Shown: in pieces, positions 48,355 through 58,562 of the stretch
How positions within the stretch are numbered: position 1 is the first letter of the stretch
Layout: each line of letters opens with the position of its first letter
Assembly (NCBI RefSeq): GCF_900290235.1
Contig: NZ_OLMK01000076.1
Location: forward strand, 1-64,000
DNA: 64,000 nt
Direction: 5' to 3'
DNA from: Streptomyces sp. MA5143a
GTDB taxonomy: Bacteria; Actinomycetota; Actinomycetes; Streptomycetales; Streptomycetaceae
Translations under genes and position numbers: made by a program
Notes under the pieces: generated by a model
What the model was told of the DNA's origin: nothing
Seen by the model: the letters and a program-made list of their open reading frames with translations, nothing else
The model's database searches: none

Positions 48355-49563
48355 GTGACTTCCTTCGACTCCTCCCCGCAACTGAACGTCTGGCGCGCAC
48401 TGCTGGCGCTGGCCGTCGTTTTCGTGATGCTGGCGACCACCGGCTGGACCGCGATCCGCAGTCATCGGGGGGAGTCGCCGCTACAGGCGTCGCTCTCCGC
48501 GTGGCGGCACGGACACCTCGACGGGCGTGAACTGCCCGACGCGGAGTCGTCCCCGCACCGGCTGACCGCCTTCTTCGCCTCGCTCACCGATCAGCAGCAG
48601 CGGCGGCTCGCCCACCGCTACCCGCTCGCGGTCGGCAACATGAACGGCGCCCCCGTCGAGCTGCGCTACCGCGCCAACCGCGTCGCGCTCCGGCAGCAGA
48701 GCAAACGCGAACGGGCCCGCACGCACGACGAACGGCTCTCCGCGACCGGCCAGTACGAGGCGACCCGGCGCATGCACCGCTATGTCTCGCTGGCGGACGA
48801 GGACCGGCAGATCCTCGCCTTCGACCCCGAGGGCTCCGGCCGGGTCGCCGAGGTCTTCGGCAACCTCGACAAGGCGGAGCGCGTCTCGGTCGTCGTCCCC
48901 GGCGTCGACACCGACATCCTCAACTTCCAGCGCACCAACCGCCGGTACTCGGCGCCCGTCGGCATGGCCAAGGCGCTGTACCGGGCGGAGCGCACGGCGA
49001 GCACCCGGACGCGTACCGCCGTGATCGCCTGGGCCGACTACACCGCGCCCGACGGTCTCGGCCTCGACTCGGCCACCGCACTCCGCGCCGAACGGGGCGC
49101 GGTCCGGTTGAACACACTGGTCAGGGCGCTGCCCGGCGGGTCCACCGTCGCTCTGGTGTGCCACAGCTACGGCTCGGTGGTGTGCGGGGTCGCCGCACGC
49201 TCCCTGCCGTCGCGGGTCACGGACATCGCGGTCGCCGGCAGCCCCGGCATGCGGACCGAGAAGGTCTCCTCGCTGCGCACGGCGGCCCGGGTGTGGGCCA
49301 TGCGGGACGGCGACGACTGGGTCCAGGACGTGCCGTACCTGGAGGTCGGCGGGCTCGGTCACGGCGCCGACCCGATGTCGGCGGAGTTCGGGGCGCGCCT
49401 GCTGTCGGCGTCCAACGCCGAGGGGCACAGCGGCTACTTCGAGCCCGGGACCGTGAGCCTGTACAACTTCGCGGAGATCGGGATCGGCGCCTACCACCTG
49501 GTGGAGTGCGCGCGGAAGAACGACGGGTGCCGGGCGGGTCTGCCGGACAGCAGCGCCGCCTGA
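48355..49563 (+). CDS. membrane-anchored alpha/beta hydrolase (DUF1023)
   Basis: A 402-residue protein. An N-terminal membrane helix (VWRALLALAVVFVMLATTGWTAI) precedes a long charged region and a DUF1023 alpha/beta-hydrolase domain from about residue 165. The nucleophile elbow is VALVCHSYGSVVCG (about residues 263-276), with the Ser in GHSYG-like CHSYGS, and likely acid and His near VAGSPGMR and GGLGHGADPM. Substrate unknown. GTG start at 48355; TAGTGT (48340) is a possible -10. Confidence 0.83.
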   Translation: MTSFDSSPQLNVWRALLALAVVFVMLATTGWTAIRSHRGESPLQASLSAWRHGHLDGRELPDAESSPHRLTAFFASLTDQQQRRLAHRYPLAVGNMNGAPVELRYRANRVALRQQSKRERARTHDERLSATGQYEATRRMHRYVSLADEDRQILAFDPEGSGRVAEVFGNLDKAERVSVVVPGVDTDILNFQRTNRRYSAPVGMAKALYRAERTASTRTRTAVIAWADYTAPDGLGLDSATALRAERGAVRLNTLVRALPGGSTVALVCHSYGSVVCGVAARSLPSRVTDIAVAGSPGMRTEKVSSLRTAARVWAMRDGDDWVQDVPYLEVGGLGHGADPMSAEFGARLLSASNAEGHSGYFEPGTVSLYNFAEIGIGAYHLVECARKNDGCRAGLPDSSAA

Positions 49564-49638
49564 CGCGCGTAGAGGCCGCAAAAGTGCGGTTCGCCACGGG
49601 TCGGGACTTCGCCGCCCCGTCCGCATACGATGAGCCGC

Positions 49639-50493
49639 ATGGGTGACGTACTGGCCGGATTTCATGCCGCCTGGGAGTTCGAGTCCGACTCCGTGCTCAT
49701 CCGCTTCGAACGGGGGATCCGAACACCGAAACTGTTCCAGGCGCTCGGCGAGCGACGTGTCCCCCTGGAGGCGATCGCGGGGGTGACGCTCACACCGGGC
49801 AAGCGGGGCACCGTCGTCCTGCGGGCCGTGCCGCGGCCGGGCGCCGACCCGCTGATGGAGGCGGCGGCGGATCAGCTGAAGGAGGGCTCCGATCCCTACC
49901 GGCTGGTGCTGCCGGCCGAGCGGGAGACCCTCGCCGAGTACTACGCGGACGAACTGCGGGCCCGGCTGACCGAGTCGGGGCCGGCCGAGCGGTTCCTGGT
50001 GGCGGCGCCGGAGGCGCCGTTGCAGTTCAAGGCGTACGACGGGAAGGCGTCGTTCGACGGGCGGTCGGTGTCGTTCCGGTGGTCCTGGACGGGTGCCTCC
50101 TCGGCGAAGTGGAAGGCCGGCGACCAGAGTTTCCCGGTGAGCGGGCTGAGCGGGGTCGAGTGGCGGTCGCCGGAGGTCTTCGAGGGGTATCTGCGGCTGC
50201 TGCGGCGGGACACCGCCGGTGACCGCCCGCCCCAGCCCGACCATGATCCGGCCGCCGTGGTGTTCGGGCTGGGGTACGGGCCGGTGCACGAGTCGCTGCC
50301 GTTCGCCGCGGCGGTCCTGGCGGCGACGCGGTCCACGGGCGCCGGGGCCCTGGCTCCGGTCGCGGCCGGGGCCCGACGGGACCCGGCCGACATCGCCGAC
50401 CGGATCCGGCACCTCGGGGAGCTGCACGAGGCGGGGCTGGTCACCGACGAGGAGTTCAGCGCGAAGAAGGCGGAACTCCTCGCGGAACTGTGA
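49639..50493 (+). CDS. DUF4429 protein with SHOCT-like tail
   Basis: A 284-residue soluble protein. DUF4429 covers about residues 1-110 and probably again 120-190, with beta-rich blocks such as DSVLIRFERG and VPLEAIAGVTLTP, then GKASFDGRSVSFRWSWTG. The C-terminal IADRIRHLGELHEAGLVTDEEFSAKKAELLAEL is a SHOCT (short C-terminal oligomerisation) domain. The start at 49639 is chosen over an ATG at 49630 because TACGAT overlaps the latter and lies 7 bases before the former (leaderless-type). Function unknown. Confidence 0.8.
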   Translation: MGDVLAGFHAAWEFESDSVLIRFERGIRTPKLFQALGERRVPLEAIAGVTLTPGKRGTVVLRAVPRPGADPLMEAAADQLKEGSDPYRLVLPAERETLAEYYADELRARLTESGPAERFLVAAPEAPLQFKAYDGKASFDGRSVSFRWSWTGASSAKWKAGDQSFPVSGLSGVEWRSPEVFEGYLRLLRRDTAGDRPPQPDHDPAAVVFGLGYGPVHESLPFAAAVLAATRSTGAGALAPVAAGARRDPADIADRIRHLGELHEAGLVTDEEFSAKKAELLAEL

Positions 50494-50503
50494 GCCCCGG
50501 ACC

Positions 50504-50559
50504 ACTCCCTGCCCGATACTCCCTACCTGTTACTCCCCACCTGTTACTCCCTGCCTGCC
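50504..50559. repeat. 14-bp tandem repeat, four copies
   Basis: Units begin with ACTCCC at 50504, 50518, 50532 and 50546. Each is 14 bases with small differences. The fourth unit lies in the aldo/keto reductase coding end, whose stop codon is at the boundary of units three and four. It is a minisatellite, not a CRISPR: no spacers. Confidence 0.9.
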
Positions 50560-51566
50560 GACGTGAACCTCATGTCCGGGTAGCGGTCGCCCGCCACCCC
50601 GGCCGCAATCGGCTCCAGTAGGGCCAGGTCCGCCTCGGTCAGGGCGAGCCTCGTGGCCGCGGCGTTCTCCTCGATCCGGCCCGGCTTGCGGGTCCCCGGG
50701 ATGGGGACGACCGGGAGGTCGTGCACGGACGCCCGGTGGTGGACCCAGGCGAGGGCGACCTGACCGGGGGAGGCGCCGTGGGCTTCGGCGACCTGGCGGA
50801 TCGGGTCGAGGAGAGCCGCGTTCGCGGCGGCGTTGTCGCCGGTGAAGCGGGGCTGGTGGCGACGGAAGTCGTCGGCGGTGAGGTCCTCGGCCCTGGCGAA
50901 GGAACCGGTGAGGAAGCCCCGGCCGAGCGGGGAGTACGCCACGAGTGCCACGCCGAGGTCACGGGCCGCGGGAACCACGGTGGCCTCGATGTCCCGGCTG
51001 AAGAGGGACCACTCGGACTGGAGGGCGGCGATGGGGTGCACGGCGTGCGCGGCACGGAGCTCCCCGGCCGTGACCTCGCTGAGCCCCAGGTGCTTCACCT
51101 TGCCCTCGCGGACCAGTTCGGCCATGACGCCGACGGACTCCTCGATGGGGACGTCCACGTCCCGGCGGTGCATGTAGTAGAGGTCGATCGCCTCGACGTC
51201 GAGGCGTCGCAGACTGCCCTCGACGGACTCGCGGATGTGCGGGGCGTCGTTGCGGATGATCCGCCTGGTCGGGTCGTCCGGGTCCACGGCCAGGCCGAAC
51301 TTCGTGGCGATGACGACCTCGTCGCGGTGCGCCTTCAGGAACGGTGAGAGGAACTTCTCGTTCTCCCCCGCGCCGTAGGCGTGGGCCGTGTCGTAGAGGG
51401 TGACGCCCAGCTCCAGCGCCCGCTCCAGGGTGGCCCGGGACTCGGCCGCGTCCGAGGGGCCGTACGCGAAGCTCATGCCCATGCAGCCGAGGCCCTGTAC
51501 GCCGACCTCGGGGCCGTCGGCTCCCAGTCGTGCCTTCGCGATCGTGCCGTTCGAGCCGTTCGTCAT
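50544..51566 (-). CDS. aldo/keto reductase
   Basis: A 340-residue NADPH-dependent (beta/alpha)8 oxidoreductase of the AKR13-like group. The catalytic tetrad is visible as D in LYDTAHAY (about residue 54), Y in HAYGAGENE (about residue 59), K in VVIATKFGL (about residue 86) and H in LYYMHRRDVDV (about residue 127). The NADPH-binding C-terminal block is VVPIPGTRKPGRIEENAAA. The ATG at 51566 overlaps the MerR stop codon as ATGA, so the two are coupled. Substrate unknown. Confidence 0.92.
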   Translation of the reverse strand: MTNGSNGTIAKARLGADGPEVGVQGLGCMGMSFAYGPSDAAESRATLERALELGVTLYDTAHAYGAGENEKFLSPFLKAHRDEVVIATKFGLAVDPDDPTRRIIRNDAPHIRESVEGSLRRLDVEAIDLYYMHRRDVDVPIEESVGVMAELVREGKVKHLGLSEVTAGELRAAHAVHPIAALQSEWSLFSRDIEATVVPAARDLGVALVAYSPLGRGFLTGSFARAEDLTADDFRRHQPRFTGDNAAANAALLDPIRQVAEAHGASPGQVALAWVHHRASVHDLPVVPIPGTRKPGRIEENAAATRLALTEADLALLEPIAAGVAGDRYPDMRFTSAGRE

Positions 51567-52039
51567 GAGGCCCTCTCCGACGCCAGGGCCTGCCCGGCGT
51601 CCGCATAGAAATTGATCTTCCGGTCGAGCACGGCCAGGGTGTCCTGGAGCTCGGCGATCCGGGACAGGACGTCGTCCCGGGTCGACTTGAGCAGGTCGAA
51701 GCGCTCGGCGTAGGTGTGGTCGCCCTCGCGCACCAGCTCCGCGTACCGGACCATGTCGGCGACCGGCATCCCGGTGAGCCGGAGCTTGCCGACGAGGTCG
51801 AGCCAGTCGAGGTCGCGGTTGCGGTAGCGGCGCTGGCCGGTGTGCGAGCGGTCGATGTGCGGCATCAGGCCGATCCGCTCGTACCAGCGCAGGGTGTGCG
51901 CCGTCAGACCGGTGAGGGTGACGACCTCGCTGATCGTGTACTTGTCCTGCCCGTCCGGCCGCCGGGGCTGCCGCGGCGGTCCGGCACAACTGTCGGCACT
52001 GGCAGTGCTGGTGGTACTCGTGGTCTCCATCACCGTCAT
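51563..52039 (-). CDS. MerR-family transcriptional regulator
   Basis: A 158-residue regulator. The winged helix begins at YTISEVVTLTGLTAHTLRWYERIGLM (about residues 34-59), followed by RRYRNRDLDWLDLVGKLRLTGMPV, a standard MerR DNA-binding domain. A coiled dimerisation helix (ERFDLLKSTRDDVLSRIAELQDTLAVLDRKI) follows; there is no obvious ligand domain. The disordered N-terminus of about 33 residues is rich in Thr and Pro. No ribosome site; TAGCGT lies 7 bases before 52039 and a MerR-type operator sits over its promoter, so it is probably autoregulated. It is cotranscribed with the aldo/keto reductase. Confidence 0.9.
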   Translation of the reverse strand: MTVMETTSTTSTASADSCAGPPRQPRRPDGQDKYTISEVVTLTGLTAHTLRWYERIGLMPHIDRSHTGQRRYRNRDLDWLDLVGKLRLTGMPVADMVRYAELVREGDHTYAERFDLLKSTRDDVLSRIAELQDTLAVLDRKINFYADAGQALASERAS

Positions 52040-52046
52040 GCCCACC

Positions 52047-52077
52047 ACGCTAAAACCTTGGAGTGGGCTCCAAGCAA
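52047..52077 (-). promoter_or_regulatory. MerR-type promoter/operator
   Basis: Minus strand -35 TTGCTT (52077-52072), a 19-base spacer and -10 TAGCGT (52052-52047). The spacer and -35 contain a perfect palindrome CTTGGAG-N4-CTCCAAG (52057-52074). The long spacer is the hallmark of MerR-controlled promoters. Confidence 0.75.
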
Positions 52078-52136
52078 GCGAATGCGGTGAGAAAACACGA
52101 GGACGTGACGTGGGCCCGCTGGCTAGCGTGCGGGAC

Positions 52137-52616
52137 ATGGGTCTCGTACGACGTGCCACGGACGGGGACGCGGGGGAAGTGCTCCGACTGCGTCAGGTGA
52201 TGATCGACTCCTTGGCCGGGACTCCCGGCGCCACGGACTGGCACACCGCCTCGCTGCCCACACTGACCGCCGAACTCACCGACCCCGGCGCCAGGTTCGC
52301 CGCGTTCGTCGTCGACTTCCCAGGGCGGCCCGGCACGTTGGCCGCGCTGGCGGCGGGGACGCTGGAGTACCGGATCGGGCGGGCCGGCAATCCGCACGGG
52401 CTGATCGGGTACGTCTTCAGCGTCGCCACGGACCCGGACGCCCGCCGCCGGGGGTACGCCCGCACCTGCGTGGAGGAGCTCCTGGACTGGTTCCGGGAAC
52501 GAGGCGCCGGGTATGTCATGCTCACCGCATCGCCGGACGCGGAGCCGCTGTACACGTCCATGGGGTTCACCCGGGACGCGGACCCCTCGATGCGTCTGCT
52601 CTTCGGGCCCGCATAG
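52137..52616 (+). CDS. GNAT family N-acetyltransferase
   Basis: A 159-residue GNAT protein. The acetyl-CoA loop is FSVATDPDARRRGYARTCVEEL (about residues 92-113), with R-R-R-G-Y-A as the Q/R-x-x-G-x-A signature, and YVMLTASPDAEPLYTSMGF is the C-terminal strand-helix. Substrate unknown. The ATG at 52137 has TAGCGT 7 bases upstream and no ribosome site. It is divergent from the MerR gene; overlaps the upstream region of the serine hydrolase that follows (9 bases between). Confidence 0.87.
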   Translation: MGLVRRATDGDAGEVLRLRQVMIDSLAGTPGATDWHTASLPTLTAELTDPGARFAAFVVDFPGRPGTLAALAAGTLEYRIGRAGNPHGLIGYVFSVATDPDARRRGYARTCVEELLDWFRERGAGYVMLTASPDAEPLYTSMGFTRDADPSMRLLFGPA

Positions 52617-52619
52617 GCT
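52614..52619 (+). promoter_or_regulatory. TAGGCT -10 box, leaderless start
   Basis: It includes the TAG stop codon of the acetyltransferase and lies exactly 6 bases before ATG 52626; no ribosome site. Confidence 0.45.
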
Positions 52620-52625
52620 CGTCGT

Positions 52626-53447
52626 ATGTCCTTGCAGAGCCTCGCCCTGATCGAGAACTGGCCGGTCCCCACGGCCGCCGCGGCCGTCGTCCGGGCGGAC
52701 GGCACCGTCCTCGGGTCGCACGGCCCCACCGGGCACCGTTTCCCCCTGGCCTCGGTCACCAAGCCGCTCGCCGCGTACGCGGTGCTCGTCGCGTACGAGG
52801 AGGGGGCGATCGAGCTGGACGAACCGGTCGGGCCCGCGGGGGCGACCGTACGGCATCTGCTGGCGCACACCTCGGGGCTGGCCTTCGACGAGCACCGGGC
52901 GATGTCGGCGCCCGGGGAGCGGCGGCTGTACTCCAACGCCGGGTTCGAGGTGCTCGGGGACCATGTGGCGAAGGCGACGGACATCCCGTTCGCCGAGTAC
53001 CTGCGGCAGGCGGTGCTCGCACCGCTGGGGATGACCGCGACCACGCTCGACGGGTCACCGGCCAAGGACGGCGTGTCCACCGTCGACGACCTCGTCCGGT
53101 TCGCCGCCGAGGTGCAGGCGCCCCGGCTGCTCGACCCGCGCACGGTCGCCGAGGCGATGACCGTGCAGTACCCCGGCACGAAGGGCGTGCTGCCGGGGTA
53201 CGGGCACCAGAACCCCAACGACTGGGGGCTCGGTTTCGAGATCCGGGACTCCAAGTCACCCCACTGGACCGGGAAGTCGTCGTCGCCGGGCACGTTCGGA
53301 CACTTCGGCCAGTCGGGCACGTTCCTGTGGATCGACCCGACGGCGGGCCTCGCCTGCGTCGCCCTGACGGACCGGCCGTTCGGCCCGTGGGCGATCGAGG
53401 CGTGGACGCCGTTCACGGACGCGGTGCTCGCCGAGATCCAGGGCTGA
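52626..53447 (+). CDS. serine hydrolase, class C beta-lactamase-like
   Basis: A 273-residue beta-lactamase/penicillin-binding-fold hydrolase. Catalytic elements: SxxK as S-V-T-K in LASVTKPLAAYAV (about residues 43-46), the tyrosine motif as YSN in RLYSNAGFEVLG (about residues 101-103), and GHFGQSG in place of the usual KTG. The family includes esterases and D-amino acid peptidases; no signal peptide, so a cytosolic role is likely. It follows the acetyltransferase. Confidence 0.85.
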   Translation: MSLQSLALIENWPVPTAAAAVVRADGTVLGSHGPTGHRFPLASVTKPLAAYAVLVAYEEGAIELDEPVGPAGATVRHLLAHTSGLAFDEHRAMSAPGERRLYSNAGFEVLGDHVAKATDIPFAEYLRQAVLAPLGMTATTLDGSPAKDGVSTVDDLVRFAAEVQAPRLLDPRTVAEAMTVQYPGTKGVLPGYGHQNPNDWGLGFEIRDSKSPHWTGKSSSPGTFGHFGQSGTFLWIDPTAGLACVALTDRPFGPWAIEAWTPFTDAVLAEIQG

Positions 53448-53567
53448 GGCACGTCACCCACCGGCGGACGAGTACCTGATTCCCACCCCCGCGCCACGAC
53501 TCCTCGCTTACGCTCGACTACGCAACGAGACGAACGCCGCGAGGCGTTGGAGGCCGGAGGCAGCACG

Positions 53568-54416
53568 GTGGCCCACACCCAACCACTCGATCCCAGCGCG
53601 TCCCCGCTCGACTACTACGGCTGGGAACTCCGTCGGCAGCGCGAGGCCCACGGCCTCAGACAGGGCCAGCTCGGCGACATCATCTTCTGCTCGGCCTCGT
53701 TGATCGGGCAGATCGAGACCACGAGGAAGATCCCCACCCGTGACTTCTCCGAGCGTGTGGACGCGGCGCTCGGCACGGACGGTGTCTTCTCCCGGCTGAT
53801 CGGCCTCGTGCTGCGCAGTCAGCTGCCCAGCTGGTTCCAGCCGTACGCGGAGATGGAGGCGAAGGCCACCTACATCTCGACGTACCAGGCGCAGGTGGTG
53901 TACGGGCTGTTGCAGACGGAGGAGTACGCGCGGGCGGTCCTGGCCACCGGCATGCCGGACGACCTCGACGGCCTGGTCGCGGCGCGGATGGAGCGCCAGC
54001 GCATCCTGGAGAGGGAGCAGCCGCCGCTCTCCTGGGCGATTCTCGACGAGGCGGTGCTGCACCGGCCCATCGGTGGCCCTGAGGTCATGCGGGGGCAACT
54101 GACCCGGCTGTTGGAGTTCAGCGGGCACCGGTGGATGCGGGTGCAGGTGTTGCCGTACAGAGCAGGTGAACACACGAGCCTGGACGGGGCGTTCAACCTC
54201 CTCCGTTTCGAGGACGACCCGGACATCATCTACACGGAGGACCTGATCTCCGGCCATATGACGGCCGACCCGGGCGCCATCAGGGAAGCCGCACGCCGTT
54301 ACGCTCATCTCCAGGCCGCCGCTCTGTCCGTTGAGGCTTCGGCGGAGTTGATCAACCGTGTGATGGAGGAGCGTTATGGAGAACAGCCCCGACCTGACGA
54401 AAGCACGGTGGCGTAA
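53568..54416 (+). CDS. XRE-family regulator with DUF5753
   Basis: A 282-residue regulator. GTG at 53568 has GGAGG about 8 bases before. The helix-turn-helix occupies about residues 20-55 (ELRRQREAHGLRQGQLGDIIFCSASLIGQIETTRKIP). The C-terminal DUF5753 sensor-like domain (YISTYQAQVVYGLLQTEEYARAVLATG...) follows. Such regulators are paired with a small DUF397 protein in Streptomyces; here the partner starts 41 bases before this gene's end. The pair belongs to the WhiJ/BldB-related group that affects development, but the specific function is unknown. Confidence 0.92.
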   Translation: MAHTQPLDPSASPLDYYGWELRRQREAHGLRQGQLGDIIFCSASLIGQIETTRKIPTRDFSERVDAALGTDGVFSRLIGLVLRSQLPSWFQPYAEMEAKATYISTYQAQVVYGLLQTEEYARAVLATGMPDDLDGLVAARMERQRILEREQPPLSWAILDEAVLHRPIGGPEVMRGQLTRLLEFSGHRWMRVQVLPYRAGEHTSLDGAFNLLRFEDDPDIIYTEDLISGHMTADPGAIREAARRYAHLQAAALSVEASAELINRVMEERYGEQPRPDESTVA

Positions 54417-54573
54417 GTCCAGCTTCAGCGGTAGCACCGGCGGCGACTGCGTCGAGGTGGCCGACGGCTTCCCCGGCGCGGTCCCCGTGCGCGACAGCAA
54501 GAACACCGGTGGCCCCGTCCTGCTCGTCGGCCCGGACGCCTGGCGGACCTTCGTGGACGGCCTGCGCCGGTAG
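54376..54573 (+). CDS. DUF397 protein
   Basis: A 65-residue protein. MENSPDLTKARWRKSSFSGSTGGDCVEVADGFPGAVPVRDSKN carries the family's characteristic WRKSS-S and C-EVA-x patterns, ending with GPDAWRTFVDGLRR. It overlaps the XRE gene by 41 bases, with GGAGGAGCG as its ribosome site. DUF397 proteins act with an adjacent XRE partner; some are thought to antagonise it. Confidence 0.93.
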   Translation: MENSPDLTKARWRKSSFSGSTGGDCVEVADGFPGAVPVRDSKNTGGPVLLVGPDAWRTFVDGLRR

Positions 54574-54698
54574 CGCGCACCGGACCCGGTGCTCGCCGGG
54601 ACGCACGGTAACTGCGCCCCCCGAGAAGGCTGTTGATCCACTCGGATAACCTCCCCATGCACACACGCCACAGCAGACGCGGAGCCTCGGGGGAGACG

Positions 54699-56480
<1,782 letters not shown>

Positions 56481-56487
56481 CCCCGTC

Positions 56488-57147
56488 TCACTCCCCCAGC
56501 TCCCAGACCAGCACCTCCGCAGGTACGGCCGTCCCGACCAGCTCCAGCCCCTTCTCCCCCTCCACCCGCACCGAGTCGCCGGGGCCCAGCTCATGGGGGC
56601 CGAGGCGGGCCGTGCCGTGGACGACGTGGACGTACGCGCGGGGCGCGTCCGGTACGGCGGTGCGCTCGGCCGGGGTGGTCAGGCGGCGGACGTGCAGCAT
56701 GGCGCCGGCCTCGGGGACGGCGTACGGGGTGGAGTCGGCGATGCCGCGGACGATCTCGTAGGCGGGGTCGCCGCCGGGGGCCGTCGGGGCCAGCCACATC
56801 TGTACGAAGGTCAGCGGCTCCGTGCCGTCGTTGCGTTCCACGTGCCGGACGCCGCCCGCCGAGCTGAGCCGCTGGACGTCGCCGGGGCGGACCAGCGTCT
56901 CGTGGCCGGTGGTGTCGCGATGGGTCAGCTCGCCCTCGACGACCCAGGTGACGATCTCGGTGTGGCTGTGCGGGTGCTCGTCGAACCCTGCGCCCGGCGC
57001 GAGCCGCTCCTCGTTGCACGCGATCAACGCCCCGAACCGGAGGTTGTCCGGGTCGTAGTGCGCCCCGAAGGAGAAGGCGTGGAAGGAGGAGATGCCGGCC
57101 GAGGAGTCTCCGCCCGGATAGCGCTCGTCGGCGCGCCGTACGTCCAT
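56488..57147 (-). CDS. pirin-family protein
   Basis: A 219-residue bicupin of the pirin family. The metal-binding residues are in HPHSHTEIVTW (His at the beginning, with Glu at the end) and VRHVERNDG, followed by the VQMWLAP strand. Some bacterial pirins act as quercetin dioxygenase-like enzymes or redox sensors; substrate unknown. The ATG at 57147 is used; a GTG just before it (57150) has TACGGT exactly 6 bases upstream, so a leaderless start one codon earlier is possible. Converges with the kinase gene. Confidence 0.9.
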   Translation of the reverse strand: MDVRRADERYPGGDSSAGISSFHAFSFGAHYDPDNLRFGALIACNEERLAPGAGFDEHPHSHTEIVTWVVEGELTHRDTTGHETLVRPGDVQRLSSAGGVRHVERNDGTEPLTFVQMWLAPTAPGGDPAYEIVRGIADSTPYAVPEAGAMLHVRRLTTPAERTAVPDAPRAYVHVVHGTARLGPHELGPGDSVRVEGEKGLELVGTAVPAEVLVWELGE

Positions 57148-57270
57148 CACGCACCCACCGTAGCCCGGCCGACCGCTCAGGGGCCCGGGGGCGCGGCCCC
57201 GGCTGACGCGCACCCCAGCTCACGCACCCTACGGCGCACGCCAGCGCGGCGATAAGGCACTCTAGGTCCC

Positions 57271-58473
57271 GTGCCCGAACCAGAAGCCAGCAAGTCCGAG
57301 ACCGCACCGTACGTCCACGCGCACTCCGCGACGTTGAAGCGGCTGGAGAAGTCGTCCGGAAGCCTCGCCGCGCAGGCCATCGCGCGGATGGACGAGACGC
57401 TGCCCTGGTACCGGGCGATGCCGCCCGAGAACCGGTCGTGGATCGGACTGGTCGCCCAGGCGGGTATCGCGGCGTTCACGGAGTGGTTCCGGCACCCGGA
57501 CGCCCCCCAGGCGATCTCGACGGACGTGTTCGGGACCGCGCCGCGCGAACTGACCCGGGCGATCACGCTCCGCCAGACCGTCGAGATGGTGCGGACGACC
57601 ATCGAGGTCATGGAGTCCGCGATCGACGAGGTCGCGGCCCCCGGCGACGAGAGCGTGCTGCGCGAGGCGCTGCTGGTGTACGCGCGGGAGATCGCGTTCG
57701 CCACCGCCCAGGTGTACGCGCAGGCCGCCGAGGCCCGGGGCGCGTGGGACGCCCGCCTGGAGTCCCTGGTCGTGAACGCGGTGCTCAGCGGCGAGGCCGA
57801 CGAGGGCGCGGTGAGCCGGGCCGCCGCCCTCGGCTGGAACTCGCCCGAGCATGTGTGCGTGGTCCTCGGCACGGCCCCCGACGGTGACAGCGAGCTGACC
57901 GTGGAGGCCATCCGCCGGGCGGCCCGGCACGCCAAGCTCCAGGTGCTCACGGGTGTGCTCGGCGACCGGCTCGTGGTGATCGCCGGCGGCAACAACGACC
58001 CCTTGCAGGTGGCGAAGTCGCTGATCGGCCCGTATGCGGCGGGCCCGGTCGTGGCGGGGCCGATCGTGCCCGACCTGCTGGCCGCGACCAGGTCCGCGCA
58101 GGCGGCGGCCGCGGGCCTCAAGGCCTGTTCCGCCTGGCAGGACGCGCCCCGGCCCGTGCTGGCGGACGATCTGCTTCCGGAGCGCGCGATCGCGGGCGAC
58201 CCCAACGCGCGCGAGCAGTTGGTGGAGGAGATCTACAGACCGCTGGAGGAGGCCGGCTCCGCGCTCCTGGAGACACTCAGCGTCTATCTCGAACAGGCGT
58301 CCAGTCTGGAGGGTGCGGCGCGGATGCTGTTCGTCCATCCCAACACCGTGCGCTACCGGCTTCGACGTGTGACTGACGTCACCGGCTGGTCGCCCTCCGA
58401 TGTACGCTCTGCGTTCACGTTGCGGATCGCGCTGATCCTGGGGCGTCTGGTCGATGGGGATCACCAGCTCTAG
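57271..58473 (+). CDS. fasR: fatty-acid biosynthesis regulator FasR (PucR-type)
   Basis: A 400-residue activator. The C-terminal HTH_30 segment is LEGAARMLFVHPNTVRYRLRRVTDVTGWSP (about residues 350-380), preceded by a PucR/CdaR-like GGDEF-fold region. Directly upstream of fabD on the same strand, in the place where FasR lies in S. coelicolor, where it activates the fab operon. This ordering is the main evidence. GTG start at 57271 without a clear ribosome site. The spacer to fabD contains a palindrome that could be its binding site. Confidence 0.93.
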   Translation: MPEPEASKSETAPYVHAHSATLKRLEKSSGSLAAQAIARMDETLPWYRAMPPENRSWIGLVAQAGIAAFTEWFRHPDAPQAISTDVFGTAPRELTRAITLRQTVEMVRTTIEVMESAIDEVAAPGDESVLREALLVYAREIAFATAQVYAQAAEARGAWDARLESLVVNAVLSGEADEGAVSRAAALGWNSPEHVCVVLGTAPDGDSELTVEAIRRAARHAKLQVLTGVLGDRLVVIAGGNNDPLQVAKSLIGPYAAGPVVAGPIVPDLLAATRSAQAAAAGLKACSAWQDAPRPVLADDLLPERAIAGDPNAREQLVEEIYRPLEEAGSALLETLSVYLEQASSLEGAARMLFVHPNTVRYRLRRVTDVTGWSPSDVRSAFTLRIALILGRLVDGDHQL

Positions 58474-58475
58474 GG

Positions 58476-58496
58476 TTTTGTCGGAGGGCTACAAAA
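58476..58496. promoter_or_regulatory. candidate FasR operator
   Basis: TTTTGT-N9-ACAAAA, a 6-bp perfect inverted repeat, AT-rich, immediately after the fasR stop and 67 bases before fabD. The likely site for FasR at the fab promoter. Confidence 0.55.
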
Positions 58497-58562
58497 GGCC
58501 CTGCTGTTCTTCGTCCCTGTCCTCACGGGCGGCTTCGGCCGTCCCCAAGAGAGAGTGTGAGA

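Noticed and set aside
50504..50559. Possible CRISPR array
   Set aside because: The 14-bp units are directly adjacent without spacers and only four copies exist; no cas genes are in the window.
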